From contig OX411548.1 of NCBI GenBank assembly GCA_948146395.1, forward strand, positions 32,434,912 through 32,498,911: 64,000 bases of DNA, written 5' to 3'. This DNA is from Fragum whitleyi. Taxonomy: Eukaryota; Mollusca; Bivalvia; Cardiida; Cardiidae. The notes below the pieces were generated by a model, which did no database searches, was not told the origin of the DNA, and saw only the letters and a list, made by a program, of their open reading frames with translations. Of this stretch, positions 33,239 through 45,224 are shown in pieces. Within the stretch, counting starts at the first letter, position 1. Each line of letters begins with the position of its first letter. Position numbers and translations under genes: made by a program.

Positions 33239-36200
33239 GTAATGTATACTGAGTTTCATAAAAAAAAGTGTGCACTTTCACTTTTTGCATTTTTCTTTAT
33301 TTTTACAAAGTTGGAGGAAAACTGTGGAGTAAATTTGATACCATACTTTAGTCAAGACCTTTTGAAATTAAAAGTCAAGTCAGTTTTGGATAAAGTATCG
33401 CATGCTGAATACACGTAGACAGAACTAAAATGGTTGAGATTTGACCTCCTTACAACTTTTTCTTTGGAAAGAGCTATGTGTTGATGTTGCATTAAAGAGT
33501 TTTAGAAGCCATTCCAAGCCAATTCCAAACAAAAGTTTTAATTTTTATACAGACGTTACGTGTACGTCAACGTTAGACATTGCTTCGTTGCTAGACCAGT
33601 AACTTGTCGTTGAATGGTGCTATGGCGTTCTATGACATCTCCATTTGCTTAAAAAAGGCCTTCCAAAATGACGACCTCGATTTCTATTGGAACATGAATG
33701 CTCAATCAATTTCAACTTCGTTCTAAACTTGACAAGGTTCGATTTTGTTCAACGTCGTTTATTGGTAGTCAAACCACGCTGTAGCAACATGCACAATTTT
33801 ATTGAAGATGTGTTTTATGCTTAGAAAACCTATCAATTGAGGTAATTGTTATACATCGGCCATAAAATCTAAGGACAATCGATAAGACCGATTAGAATCA
33901 CCAATATATAAAGCAGCTTCTATTAAAATTGAAAACAATGACTGAAGAAAACAAAATTCTGAAAGGCGCGGAATTTCATCGGCTCTCCAAAGATCAGGGA
34001 CTGTAATCAAATCCCCGAATCCAATAACAAAGTTCAAATGAGATCTACAAGGGGAAAATAAAACTAGAAAATTAGAAACAATTATTTCAAAAACGGAATA
34101 CGAAGGTAATGAATGGTCAACAAGTCGATTTTAAAGACCAAATTATTTTTGGTACCCAATTATTGTTTCAAATGAACAATCAAACTGTCCTTAGGCTCTG
34201 TTCGCATGAAAATGTCTTTAGTTGAATTGGTTGAAAAACAATGCAGTCTTTGAAAAAATTGGGCAGACGAAAAAGCATTGCTAGGCATGCTTATTGAAAA
34301 TCATCCCTGGTAAAAGGCCAGAAACGCGTTAGTCGTGAATGGCCTATTTCAAGGCACATTTCCTCTATGAACATACCTGTAAATGGGGTACCGTTCACCA
34401 AGGCTTGGCAAAACTAAAAGAAATTAAATTTTGACAATTTCAGATGTAAATCATACAAGTATGTACCGATCACCCGGGTGTCTCACATCATCGTGTGGTA
34501 ACACCGAGTGCTCTTTTGATAAGAAAATCTACATAGTTGGCAATCATCTAGACTATTGCTTGGAGAGATGTGAGCTCGGGGTCAAACGTGTGGATAACTT
34601 TGCCGTAGAGGTAAATATGACGCAAGATTTTTGCTGGATAGTATTATTTCCGGAAGAAGTAAGATTTCAAAAGGGTGTTTTGTGTGTGTCTTTACAAATC
34701 TTTTTATTTCACTCCTCTGCCTGTGTCTTAAGGTTATAATTACAGCCCAACATGTTTTAAGCGTCCACTACAGGGACCCCAAGTGGTCGTTTAAAAACAT
34801 GGCCGCCTAAAACGCGTTTTGTTTAACAATTAAATATCCTACCTTATGACTGATTGTGCATATTATAGCAAAATTCTCAAATTCCTATGTTGTTATAGCT
34901 AGATAGAATCGTGAGATTTAACAACATAAGACTCATATTCAAAAATTTTTAAACCGACAATACCTACGTTTTAGGATATTTTGATTTAAAGAAGGGAATT
35001 TTTGAAGCTGTCGCTTAATAAATTGGTCACTGAATAGACGTGGTCGCTCGAGCAAGATTGACTGAATGTCCATCTGTCTGACTGTGTCAGCCTATCATTT
35101 TCATTCATTAGCTTTACAGAGGTTTGAACAAAAACCTTGCATATTTTGAGCTTATTTGTTGTTGAATGTATCCATAATTACGAGTCACAGAGCCAGAATG
35201 GGTTTTGTTCCCCCCCCCCCCCCCCGGGGGAATTTTGTAGACCATATTTTTCTGAAAGTCCATTGTATGTAGAACATTTTGAGACATGTAAGCACTCTGG
35301 CGAGTGGGGCTTTTGTAAGATACGTTACTTTAAAGTAGCACACCCCACAAAAATTTGAAAATGAATTTTAAAAGAGTACCCAAAAAATTAAAGTCAAAAT
35401 GACAAAAAGTAGACTTCTTATACATTTATTTGTGTTGCTGATTAACTGTAGGGTCTATTTATGATTTTTTTTTAAATTCTGGTCATCTTTAGAGTCGGGA
35501 TATTGCAGTTAAATACGTTACCCTTAAAATTTAAAGACTATGAATAAAGAAATCAATTGTCTATCCCTGCCTCATTGAGAATTTTGAGTACATTGCCTGT
35601 TTGATAGCTCATGGTATATAGAACATTTTGAGACTTGTAAGCACTCTGACAAATGGGGTGTAAGTGAGATACGTTACCTCAACGTTAATTACCGATCAAA
35701 TTTTCAAGACAAGATTTTTAGGTTTGTACAGTGAAAAGATGAGTCAAAATGACCAGAAGTGATCTTTTAATACCAAAATTTATGTTTCTGAATGTATGTA
35801 GTGGAAATTCATAGAAATATTTTGTAAATAAATCCCCCTTGAAGGCATGATATGGAAGTAAATTACGTTGCTTTTGAATTTCAAAGAAAGGCGCATAGAT
35901 AGAAATGATTTTTCCATAGCTGCCCCATTGGGAAGATTGTTAACAATGCTTTTCTTAAAGCCTATGCAATATTGAACATTTTGAAATTTGTTATCAGTCT
36001 GGTCATTGGGGCCAATGCGAGATACGTTACTTTAAAGAAACAAACCCATAAAATTTTCATATAACAGTTTTAGTTGTATGTCTTGTTTTAGAAATTACTT
36101 ATAATTTAGTAAAAAATTAAATGATATTGTGTTTTGTTAATGATATTTGTGGTTCTGAAGGTATTTGAAGCCCATTTATATTATGACTTGGAAAATATAG

Positions 36201-39200
36201 CCCTTATAAGTAATGCATGGGAGTAAAATACGTTACATTTAAATTTCCATTTAATGTATTCTAAAGAAATGTTATATTAATCAATGCTCTACTGAATGTT
36301 TTGTTTACTGTGTTTTTCCATAAGCTTCAGTTCTTTTGGGAGATTTTTACAATTTTTATGCATCTGGCCATCAAGCTATTTGTAGGATACGTTACTGAAA
36401 AATGACCAATTTGCCCATAAATTACCATAGGCTTATTCATATCTCATCTGTTTGCAATTAATATAAAAACCCTCGTTGTCTACTATAAACCATAACTGTT
36501 TAAAGTATTTTTAAGGTATCTATATAAATTTTAATCATTTCAAGACTCATTGTAGATTTAAAAGCGTGCAAAATACGTTATCACTTATTCATAGGTATAA
36601 TTATCATTGAGCCACTTTCATAGTTTAAAGAAATGCACCAAACACAATGTTGAGGCAGCTTCCAAACACAATGTTGAGGAAGCTTATGGTTTCTTCTATG
36701 TTTGAGACTTTTTTCACATTTTTAGAATAAAACACAAGTTATATACGTTACTTCTGATGAAAAGAGACAGTTTTCATTGTGAAAAATGATGATCAAAAAG
36801 ATGAAAAAAAAATGTTTTTAAAATATTTTTAAGTAATATTACTATCCATTTAGTATAGAAAAGTTAAAATTATTTCTTTAAGTTGATCATGGTCGTAGCC
36901 CAGTTGGTAGCACATTGGATTTGGTAGCGCATTTGACTCCATATTATAGGTACTAGGTTTCATCAGCCAGTACAAACGAGTTGATTACCATTCATTTTCG
37001 TTGTATAAGCAGCTAGAGGCTTAGAATGGATGATGTGATAAATGGGATTATGTGTATGATAAATACAAGGAATTCATGGTTAGGTGGATAAACCACCTTG
37101 ATTAGAGCGCTATTCTGTTAAAATGGCCTGAAAACTCATTGAAGCATTTTAGCTCTCCATTGTTTCCAATTGAATGCAAAGTACATTGCACGCAATCCTA
37201 GTTTTGCCAAGAAACTGCGCAATTCAGTTCAATTTTAAAAGTTTACATGAGTATGACCATATAATGTTCAAAAAAGAACATTGCCATATACATTTTGTTT
37301 TAGCTATCAATGAGAGCAATATATGTTACATTTAAGTGACCTTTTTTAGAAAATCAAACAAAATTGCTGCTTCCAAAGGACAATTAGATGCACACCAATT
37401 GTAATTCTCTTGAACATGATTTTAGATTTTAGTAAAACAAAGATGCTTAAAAAATGCTTTAACTTTGAACTATCTACAAACTACAAGTACTTTTTATGCA
37501 GAAAGAAACATATCTTAGATAGAAATAGCGCTTCCTTTATATCTTACATTCTGAAACAATAAAAGAGTTATGATAAATTGCTTACGCAATAGGATTTCAT
37601 CAATATCAAGCCCTCATTCAAATATAACCCAAGACTTGATTCATAAAAATAAGAAAATTGCATGATGGGTCTATAAGTCGCATGCTTATAAGGGCTTTAT
37701 AGGTGTTCATGTGTAAATGGCTGATGATTTAACATTCTATTTGCATTCCTGTTTGACATTGAGCTGACTTTCAATATATATGTACATGCAGTTTGAGTTA
37801 AAGTAGAGAAAAGCATTGAAGAATGCCCATTCTAATTAATATACTCACGGTTCTTGGGCATAACTCTCATATTTTTCTCATGTGCACAAGTATAAGACTC
37901 TTCTACTAACCATTAAGCTTTTTACCACTTGGCCAACATTCCAGACAAACAGCTGGAAAAACATGCAGTAAAACCAAAACAATCCATCTTAATCAAAGAG
38001 AAACAATGATTTTGATTTAAATGGCTGCAGTATTGACACTGAATTGCATTTAAGATAATTGCGACTTGTTTCATACAAATGGTAACATACGTTACTAGAT
38101 TATGACCATCGATATTCTGTTTGAAAACATTTATAGGCAACGAATGAACAAATGCACGAAATTAAGAGATAAATGATGTACATGTTTAAGTAACTAAGTA
38201 ATTTGGAAAAAAATTAATTCATTAAATTCTTTTAGCTGGCATGTTGCATTGTGTAATTGATAGATATGTAATTGCACGAACACATATTTCCCTATGAAAT
38301 TAAACAATAGGTATAGTACAACACAAAGTACATATACATATCTATCAAAAAGCCAGAATTTTTATTGATTATTTCAAGATATTTGAAATTTCTAATTTAA
38401 AATGATTATCAAGATCTGTGCTGATTTAGAAGGGTGTAGGTATTTTGATTTCAGCAACTGGATATACATGTATTAATGATTGGGCTATTTCAAAATTATG
38501 ATCTCAAATCTTGTTATCAAATTTTTAACTTTGTGAGATGAGATACTACAAATGATACTCACTTCAATTTGTGTGATTTATAACTTTACACTAAAAGACA
38601 ATATGTAAAAGGCCCATTTAATAAGAATTTCCTACTTGGCTGTTCAAAGATATAACATTCACTTTTCAATTAAGGTCTAAATTTTAATGCCATTAGTGCC
38701 AGGGGATCTTTGATCTTTTGTTGGCCATGCATTCACCTTCAGTACCGATGCATTTTCTAAGCAACAGAACTGAGAGCTTTAAATTCAAAGAATTTTAACC
38801 CTTATTGATAAAAAAACAGTTTAAACGGGTTTTGGTAAAATATTTTTAGGTAACGTATTTTACAACGTTCCTTCAGAGACATAAAGCATTTGTTGTTATA
38901 TCAATTATAAATGATATTCTTGTGTTATTATGCTTGATCAGAAAAGTAAATTGCAGCTGCCATTCTCCTTTCTGTTTATGAACGGCATATGAAATTACAT
39001 TGTTTAAAGGGTTTGAAAGGACATTTGCTCAAATCTTTTCATTTATACGTATAAAACAAGTAATATGCAGGCCAAAATAAACTATGTAAATATGAACTCA
39101 TCATAGTATCTTGTGAATTTTGCCAACAAGTGTTGACTTTGAATATTTTTGGCGCCCAAATGCCAATATCTTTATAAAGGCGAATATTGAGAAACAATTC

Positions 39201-41996
39201 TGTAATTGTAACGTTTATTTCACCTAATTTCTTGAATCATACAGGATTCTGTGGATATTTTATCATTCATACTCAAGAATCATGTATGAGATAGTACTAA
39301 AAATTGCAATCTGCCAAAAGAATTTCACAAAATGGGAGCAAAATGTAGCATTTAGTAAGGATCTAGGGTGGGTGATTTCAAAGTAACGTATCTTACAGAG
39401 GCCCAACTCGCCAGAGTACTAAAATGTCTAAAATGTTGCTTTTACTTGTACATTTCAGAAAATCATAGTGTACAAAATTCCCCCTGGAATAGGGTTTACC
39501 AGTAGCCCATAGTCTATAAGTTTTGTTAAAGGCCCGGTTTTATAAAAGATGACCATTGGTTGAATTTTGATTGGATCTTAATTTCAGCCAATCAGAGTTA
39601 TTATTTCAATGGTTACAAATGAAACAACAACTCTGGTTGATTTGATTGACTTTTGTTAAAATCATCCAGTGGTTACCTTTCATACAACTGCGGACCGGAG
39701 TGTGTTTTCGCAGATACGGATGATGAACTTAATCCACTTTCAATCGAAGAAAGAACATAAGTATAAAGGGTGATTTCAAAGTTTTAAAAAAGAACACCGC
39801 ATATGGGTGCCTTCGCCCGGCTGATGAGTGCTGGATGGGGAAAAAATCTTTAGTCGAAAAAGATGCATATTATGCACAAAATACATCTAGAGTTATCCCC
39901 CTTGATAGTATAGGTTGCTCTATTGATGGTGAGAATGTGTACCAAGATTCCAGATATATCACAAAATGACAAAGTTTTCACACGGCGACGACAACAACGA
40001 CGACGACGACAATGACGACGACACCAAGGCTATAATTATCCTTCGGGTTTTCTCCGAAAACAGCCGAGCTAAAAATGCCAATGATAAGATAAATGTCATA
40101 TGTAACAGGCGTAGAGTGATGGCAGTAGGAGCAGTTAATCATAGAATATCCTCCACAAGAGTTTTACCATAATAATCGTCTCTAGCCTCCAATTACTTAT
40201 CCTTTTGTTCGAGAGCATCCATTCAATGATGTTAAGAAATGTCCAAAATTATCAATCCTTGCGACCGAGAATCGAGTCCTTTGGCTCGTTGTACTAATAT
40301 ATAATACGTACTTAGTGTATTACATGAAAAAATCTAACAAGGTTAGATATTTTTTAAACAATACACTAAAGTCCAACCGGGGTATTCGAAAACGCGGGAA
40401 AATGTGGAATAGCCATGGGAAAGTTCATATCGGACTCGGTTTCGAACCGAGTTAATTGGGTTTCCATCAGAACGACCTCGGTTTCGACACTAGTGATGTC
40501 AATTTAACCTTTCAACCTCGACGCTTCTGATCCTGGGTCAGGCCGGTGTTACTTTGGTTCCAAAATGGCGTCAAAAATAGTGCACAACCATTCGATTACA
40601 TAAAACAAATGTTCTCTTTTACTTTAAACGACAAATACTTTTTTAAATAGTATTTTGCGCGAGTTCATCACATTTCTTAATGGGATAACGATATTTCATG
40701 GTTAATTAATTATTGTAGCGGTAAATGTGAAGTTTGTTTACTACCACCAGTGGGTAGCTCCGTTCACATGAAAACCCTTTCTGCGCATGCATATTACAGT
40801 CAATTTTAGATTATTACATCATCTCACGCGACTCCCGGGCTGCCATTTGAATTTCCCCCATGAGTAGGGGTGGAATGAACTGAAATTTAACAACCATGTG
40901 ATAACGGTACTTAATTACAAATGTAATCACCTGTATACTGATACAGTAAAGAAACTCATCAAGTAAACCATTTTTTTCTCCCAAATCGATATTCCATGCT
41001 TTTTGTCGTTCCAATTTTAGTTTCTTCATGATGAAGTTGGTTTCGAAAGCATGTTACTTTTACGCTATGGCACATGACGTTTACAGATGTAGTTCAAAGG
41101 ATTGCACGCAATTGTAGAAATCCCAGTAGTTTTGTGTTTCTGTGATCCTTCAGTATAGCGAAAGACCATGACAGCAAATAAATCGTTGTTCCCAATTTCT
41201 CTATATTAAACTCGTCTAAAGTCTGTTTGTAGAAATTCAGATAGCATGGTTTACCTATAAGTACGTATAATATTTATCTTATAACCTCTAATTGTCTTAT
41301 ATTCGTCGATGTTTCTAACTGAATTGCAAGTTTCTAAAAATTACCGCATTATATCTTTGTTCTTAAAATAACTATGTGATTTCATGAAAAAATATCATAC
41401 GGGATGTTATCATACGGATATTTGTATAGTGATAAGATGAAACTTCTTACGATATGATTAAGCGTGTTTTCATCATTGTTAGATTGTACATTGAACTATC
41501 TCATTGGAATCGTCTCAAGAAGATGGTTCCAATGAGATGGTACATGACGGAATTACATATTTGCTTATTCCTGTAGAATCAACTTAATTTTTTGACTTAC
41601 GCAAAAAATGATTGTAAGATGTTTAGCATAACAGGCCCCAAAACCTCATTAATCAACAAGCTGGCGCACTACTTAATTATGGCCGCTTTACTTCTCATTT
41701 AAAACATCGGTTGTGTATAAGAAAATGCTGAAGTGATATGTGTTTTTAACTGAAATGAAGTGCTAATTCGGCCGGCGAATCTTCACATTCGAAGTGCATC
41801 AATTGTTTTGTTATTATTATTTTGATTTTATTCATTGTTTCAGGGAGAAAGCTGTTTCTGTAACTGGGTTTATTCCGGATCATCTACGTTAACTCGATCA
41901 GATTGCAACTTTATCTGCACAGGAAACGCAAACCAATTTTGTGGTGGGAATGGCTCGGTGTCTCTCTATGTTCACATAGACTTATATGGAAAATGA
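32932..41996 (+). CDS. Secreted PAN-like/WSC-domain protein 2 (three coding exons)
   Basis: Exons 32932-33238, 34444-34610 and 41844-41996 join to 208 residues; exons 1 and 2 have the same lengths as in gene 1 (307 and 167 nt) and the same intron phases. The start is the ATG before the hydrophobic segment RFSFFMFVYIVSINIAFG (signal peptide). The six-Cys module keeps C-x17-C-x3-C-x5-C-x11-C-x2-C. The WSC half-domains show GC-x4-C-x4-C, C-x3-C, CFCNW, C-x3-C, TGN and CGG. Sequons NIT, NHT and NGS suggest glycosylation. It is predicted to be extracellular, with glycan binding inferred from the WSC family only. The WSC spacing after CFC is 14 residues, against 11 and 10 in genes 1 and 3. Intron 2 is 7.2 kb, swollen by a satellite. 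The C-terminus is eight residues longer than in gene 1. Confidence 0.85.
33798..33803 (-). promoter_or_regulatory. Candidate poly(A) signal for the minus-strand exon
   Basis: AATAAA on the minus strand, 46 nt after the stop, followed by a TTGTGCATGTTG stretch. It supports a real terminal exon. Confidence 0.35.
33849..34044 (-). CDS. Candidate 3'-terminal exon of an unidentified minus-strand gene
   Basis: On the minus strand a good acceptor (tattttccccttgtag|AT) is followed by 64 open codons and a TAA at 33849-33851, and AATAAA lies 46 nt further on (33798-33803). The peptide (FGDLITVPDLWRADEIP, then SLFSILIEAALYIGD, ending SLDFMADV) is hydrophobic-helical and not low-complexity. I do not recognise the family. 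It lies inside intron 1 of WSC gene 2, antisense. It needs upstream exons ending in phase 2, which I could not place. It could also be a fragment of a duplicated gene or chance. Confidence 0.4.
34444..34610 (+). CDS. WSC gene 2, exon 2 (first half of WSC domain)
   Basis: Acceptor caatttcag|AT and donor GTAGAG|gtaaat. It is 167 nt. It encodes GCLTSSCGNTEC and CLERC. Confidence 0.85.
35195..39540. repeat. Satellite of about 350-bp units with conserved ATACGTTAC motif, inverted ends
   Basis: It lies in intron 2 of WSC gene 2. Motif ATACGTTAC, usually GATACGTTAC, recurs near 35320, 35513, 35669, 35862, 36022, 36228, 36388, 36573 and 36744. Alternate intervals of about 190 and 158 bp make units of about 350 bp. 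Weaker copies are near 37324 and 38087. The opposite orientation appears near 38851 and 39384. The right end (ACTCGCCAGAGTACTAAAATG) is the inverse of the left end (CATGTAAGCACTCTGGCGAGT). Between motifs the sequence is strongly diverged. A C17-G5 run lies at about 35211-35229. Confidence 0.7.
36893..37130 (+). mobile_element. Decayed tRNA-derived SINE
   Basis: GTCGTAGCCCAGTTGGTAGC (A-box like) and ACTAGGTTTCATCAGCC (B-box like, decayed) are spaced as in a tRNA head, with a duplicated TTGGTAGCRCATT. It is inside the ATACGTTAC satellite. The body boundaries are uncertain. Confidence 0.5.
39780..40085. mobile_element. Short tandem-core-type element with GAC run and CCGAGCT end
   Basis: GGTGCCTTCGCCCGGCTGATGA begins the element. 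A CGACGACGACAATGACGACG run lies at 39985-40025. It ends CGGGTTTTCTCCGAAAACAGCCGAGCTAAAAA, which contains a small hairpin. The GAC run makes an Asp-rich open frame that is not a gene. The end structure is characteristic of bivalve repeats. Confidence 0.55.
40295..40370. mobile_element. Palindromic MITE fragment (ATAATACGTACTTAGTGTATT family)
   Basis: TATAATACGTACTTAGTGTA..AAAAAATCTAAC faces GTTAGATATTTTTT..AATACACTAAAG. It is the same family as 50908-51062. Confidence 0.65.
40371..41843. other. Remainder of WSC gene 2 intron 2
   Basis: Mostly unique. A 12-bp-arm hairpin, ATCTCATTGGAA...TTCCAATGAGAT, lies at about 41498-41541. A short minus-strand open frame with ATG at 41029 and a CAG|gtgatt donor at 40930 could be an exon but has no support beyond that. 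Confidence 0.4.
41844..41996 (+). CDS. WSC gene 2, exon 3 (second half of WSC domain, stop)
   Basis: The acceptor is attgtttcag|GGAGAAAGC. It encodes GESCFCNW, CNFIC, TGN and FCGGN, ending LYGK-stop. The phase matches exon 2 despite the 7.2-kb intron. Confidence 0.85.
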   Translation, partial: GESCFCNWVYSGSSTLTRSDCNFICTGNANQFCGGNGSVSLYVHIDLYGK

Positions 41997-42539
41997 ATTT
42001 TCTTTTGAAGCGTTACATATCAATCCTTTTATTTCCAAAGTACATATATAATTTAGAAAAGACTAATTGCCCTTTTCCCGCTGTTAAATTTCGATTTTGA
42101 AAATCATTGCTACATTTCCCTTTGAATTTGTGTCATCCCGATATGTAAATGTTGCATATTTTAATGCTCTTCGATGCATTATCGAGAAATATAGGTGGAT
42201 TATCATTTGATAAACTCAACGCAAAACCAGTGACATTACCAAAAGTTAAATTTCACCAAATTTCACGTTATCTAAGTGGAGACAATAGACAAATGATGGT
42301 GTTGCATAGCAAACACGAGCAAAATGGGGTGCTTATAGAAAATTATCCCAAATTTTTCACATTTTGTCTCGTTTTCACAAGAAAAAGAAATAGATTTTTT
42401 TTTACTTTTCAATTAGGATCGATTAATATTAAATTTCGTGAACAGCAAAACCAATATCGTCACTCGTTTAATTGTTCACTCAATGAAATATTAATTGTTA
42501 TAGTGCAATGAAAACGTTGGAACAGAAGGTAAGTCAGAA

Positions 42540-42875
42540 ATCAAAAGATAAATGAACTACAGATAACAAAATTGTGAAATTGACAGGATGAATGAATTTG
42601 AAATGAATGGGTAATCAAATTGAATGAGTGTGTGTAGCGAGTTTTGAATGATTCTCAATTGGGGTAAAAGATAATCGATATTTTCGTCCAACTGGACGTA
42701 GCGCTATTTTTACCACCCTTACATAGAATCTATGTATTTTTTCTAATTTCGTGTCTTCGCGGTCAAATCGGACGCTTGAAAATTAACACCAGCCAAATGG
42801 ATCGTGCAATTACTTGTTCGATTTGATTGACATATTGATCACCCTGGACTGATTGCATTTCAATTTTCAATCTGA
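42540..42875. mobile_element. MITE of the CATCGTGAAATTGAC family, partial copy
   Basis: ACAGATAACAAAATTGTGAAATTGAC, then GAATGAGTGTGTGTAGCGAG, and later CGGACGCTTGAAAATTAACAC match the complete copy at 47799-48240. The right end is degraded. Confidence 0.6.
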
Positions 42876-43329
42876 TGGCGTTTTTTTAACCCTAGTTTTA
42901 TTCATATACTCACAACAATAACTTGGTTAGTTTCTTTCTTTGTAACTACATTTATATTATTCTCATACATTTATTGTTTATTGGCTGTATAAGAAACATG
43001 AAATGCATATTGTCTGTAATTAAACTTGTGTTGTGTCATGTTTAGATATCTTATGTTGTAGGTGAAATAACATAGACCTTCTTATGCAAGGATTGACAAT
43101 AAGTCAATATAGAATATTTGAATACTGTTGGTATTTTGACGAAATAAACGACATATACTACTCAAAATTTGCTAGGGATCGCTTTTTTCCCAGTTGAATA
43201 TTTTGTGTAATGATTATTTTAAACATTTTTTTTTGTTTCTGGACTTCTGTGTTTTATGTATTCAGATCTTTTAAAAGAATGATTGTCTGTAAAATGTTCA
43301 CCTACTTCATCTGCATATGGTCGAACGTA

Positions 43330-43935
43330 AACATCTGAGACTTCATTTACGTACCCGAGAGCCGTCAATGTGCCGTTTTAGATGACGTGGAGATCTGTTT
43401 TCCCCCCAAGCACTTACTCCTGCCCAAACCATGACTGAGCTCCCACCAACCAGATCGTGTTCAGCCACGCACACTTGAGTAAAACGCTCATTTGACACCC
43501 TCTAGACCCTCTGACGTCAATCGGTAAAGTCCACACAAAACCCTAGACTCGTTTGTAAAAAGGACGGGGCCCAGTTATTTCGGGTCCCGTCCACATGACC
43601 CCGTGCCAATGCTAAACGCATTAGCAAGTGAAATCGGGTTAATGGAATACGGACTGCAGGCCGTCTTTGCCTCCGGCCAACATCATGCTACCGATTTCCG
43701 ATGGTTTGGGTACTTACCCGCACTTCAGTAGCGTTCTGGAAGTTTTTACGTTACGTTTTTGCATTGTAAAATCTATGACGCCTTGTCTGGCCCTCCAAAA
43801 GTCGGTCATCAACCTCATTGGTTTAGCGTTCTCGACCCCAAGCCTGCAAATGCCTAACATTACCAGTCGTTATAAATCGATTTCACATTCGGAAAACAAC
43901 GCTCTGGGACACACCAAGGTCATAACGTGCCTTTG
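43330..43935 (-). pseudogene. Tc1-like transposase relic
   Basis: On the minus strand, in several frames and in order: RYDLGVSQSVVFRM and NRFITTGNVRHLQAWGRER (helix-turn-helix linker, 43800-43930), VLFTNESRV (first catalytic box, Asp replaced by Asn, near 43570), GGSSVMVWAGVSAWG and GTLTALGYVNEV (43340-43470). Multiple frameshifts and stops are present and no terminal repeats are seen. The region is noticeably GC-richer than its surroundings. It is an old, dead copy, unlike the one at 55.6-57.3 kb. Confidence 0.75.
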
Positions 43936-44089
43936 AGAAAACCCAGAAATAAGCATACCAATGCCCCTATTCATATCATCTTGCCTAAGATGTCGTCTTA
44001 AACGCAGAGTCTGCCATATCCAAGGGCGTTATTCCCATTACGCAATTTACGCAAATGCGTAAAAGAATTAGTCATCTGTTGAAAAATAT

Positions 44090-44160
44090 CGTTGATGAAT
44101 GATCATAACATCGAAACTACAGCTTATCAAAGCTGTAGTTACGATGCTTCGATTATTCAC
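44090..44160. repeat. Hairpin
   Basis: CATCGAAACTACAGCTT-ATC-AAAGCTGTAGTTACGATG lies at about 44110-44150, flanked by GATGAATGATC / GATTATTCACC. It is probably a small palindromic MITE. Confidence 0.6.
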
Positions 44161-44545
44161 CAACGCTCAAATCAAAAAAGGGAGCGAACGGAGGGCATTC
44201 ATCTTATGTCATAGTCCACATATCCCCTTTATCCTATATAATCTTTGGTTGCTTCTTTCTGAGTGCGTATAAATTTCAAAGTCCTAGATACGCCTATGAT
44301 ATCAAAATGGAAACTGAATGTAAAAGTTGCGATAACATTGTTAAAAGCTCGAAAATGTATCAACGTGCTTGAAGATACAAGGTTGAATGAAACACTTTTA
44401 GGGGGGTATACCTTTATCAAGAGTTCCTTGTGCATAGTATACATGCCGAATCTACATTTTGGCTACAGGGTCATCAAGAACGAATTTTTACCCTTCTTCG
44501 TGAAAAGGAAAAAAATGGGGTCAATATGTTTACAGCAAAGTATCC

Positions 44546-44774
44546 TTAACCCTTTCCTGTTTTACAAAATTTTGGACCTGTCCAAATTCAAAGGTTTTGC
44601 AGACGAAAATTTCTAGTGAATTTAATTTGAAAAATAACCATTCAGTTGGGTAGAAAATAGTGTGGAAAAGGAAGAAATTGCTTGTCAGAAGCAATTTCTT
44701 CTTTTTTCACAATGTTTTCTCAATTATAAATTCACAGGCACGTAAAAAGCAGGGATTAAACAGCAAAGGGTTAA
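44546..44774. mobile_element. piggyBac-type MITE, copy 2
   Basis: TTAA-CCCTTTCCTGTTTTAC at the left and AACAGCAAAGGG-TTAA at the right. It is 229 bp, the same length as 15111-15339 with few substitutions. It contains the same GAAGAAATTGC...GCAATTTCTTC hairpin. Confidence 0.85.
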
Positions 44775-45224
44775 AAGAAAAAGTGATCCTAAGTAAATTT
44801 TGAGTCGTATAGTTTAATAACGATAGATAATATTTTAAAAGGTGATTAGGTATAATAATACCATAGCTTATACATTGGTGCGGTATATATGCGTTGATAT
44901 TTATTTCCAAGATTATGCAAAATTACATATTAAAGTCTGAACATTCCTTGAAATTGCGAAATTGGATGAGCCTAGAACTGACTCTTTTGTAGTATCTTGG
45001 AAAGATAACTGAAATTAAAAGGTAACGTCATTTAGGCAGTTTTTTGCTGGAGAACGGATCATATGATGTTTTATATATACATCAACTGTATAGTTCCGAT
45101 AAGCCCCGTTCAGAATTTTTTTTTTTTTTTTTTTTGTACCAGAAAATGGGAAAAAGATCAGAGAAAGCTCAACTCGGAATATTTTTCGACAAAAGTCCAT
45201 CTATCCAATATGCCGCCCCAGAGA

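Noticed and set aside
39966..40172. Asp-rich open frame resembling an acidic shell-matrix protein
   Set aside because: The Asp run is a GAC microsatellite inside a short mobile element with a typical CCGAGCT end; there is no signal peptide or splice support.
40931..41029. Minus-strand first exon (ATG at 41029, CAG|gtgatt donor)
   Set aside because: 33 codons with no homology I recognise, and its phase-0 donor does not match the phase-2 acceptor of the exon at 34044. Too weak to call.
42149..42511. 120-codon open frame after WSC gene 2
   Set aside because: No recognisable motif, signal peptide or splice context; may be 3' UTR or chance.
43667..43936. 89-codon plus-strand open frame
   Set aside because: It is the antisense of the Tc1 transposase relic.
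44263..44616. 117-codon plus-strand open frame
   Set aside because: Its 3' part runs into the piggyBac-type MITE at 44546, and the 5' part has no domain.
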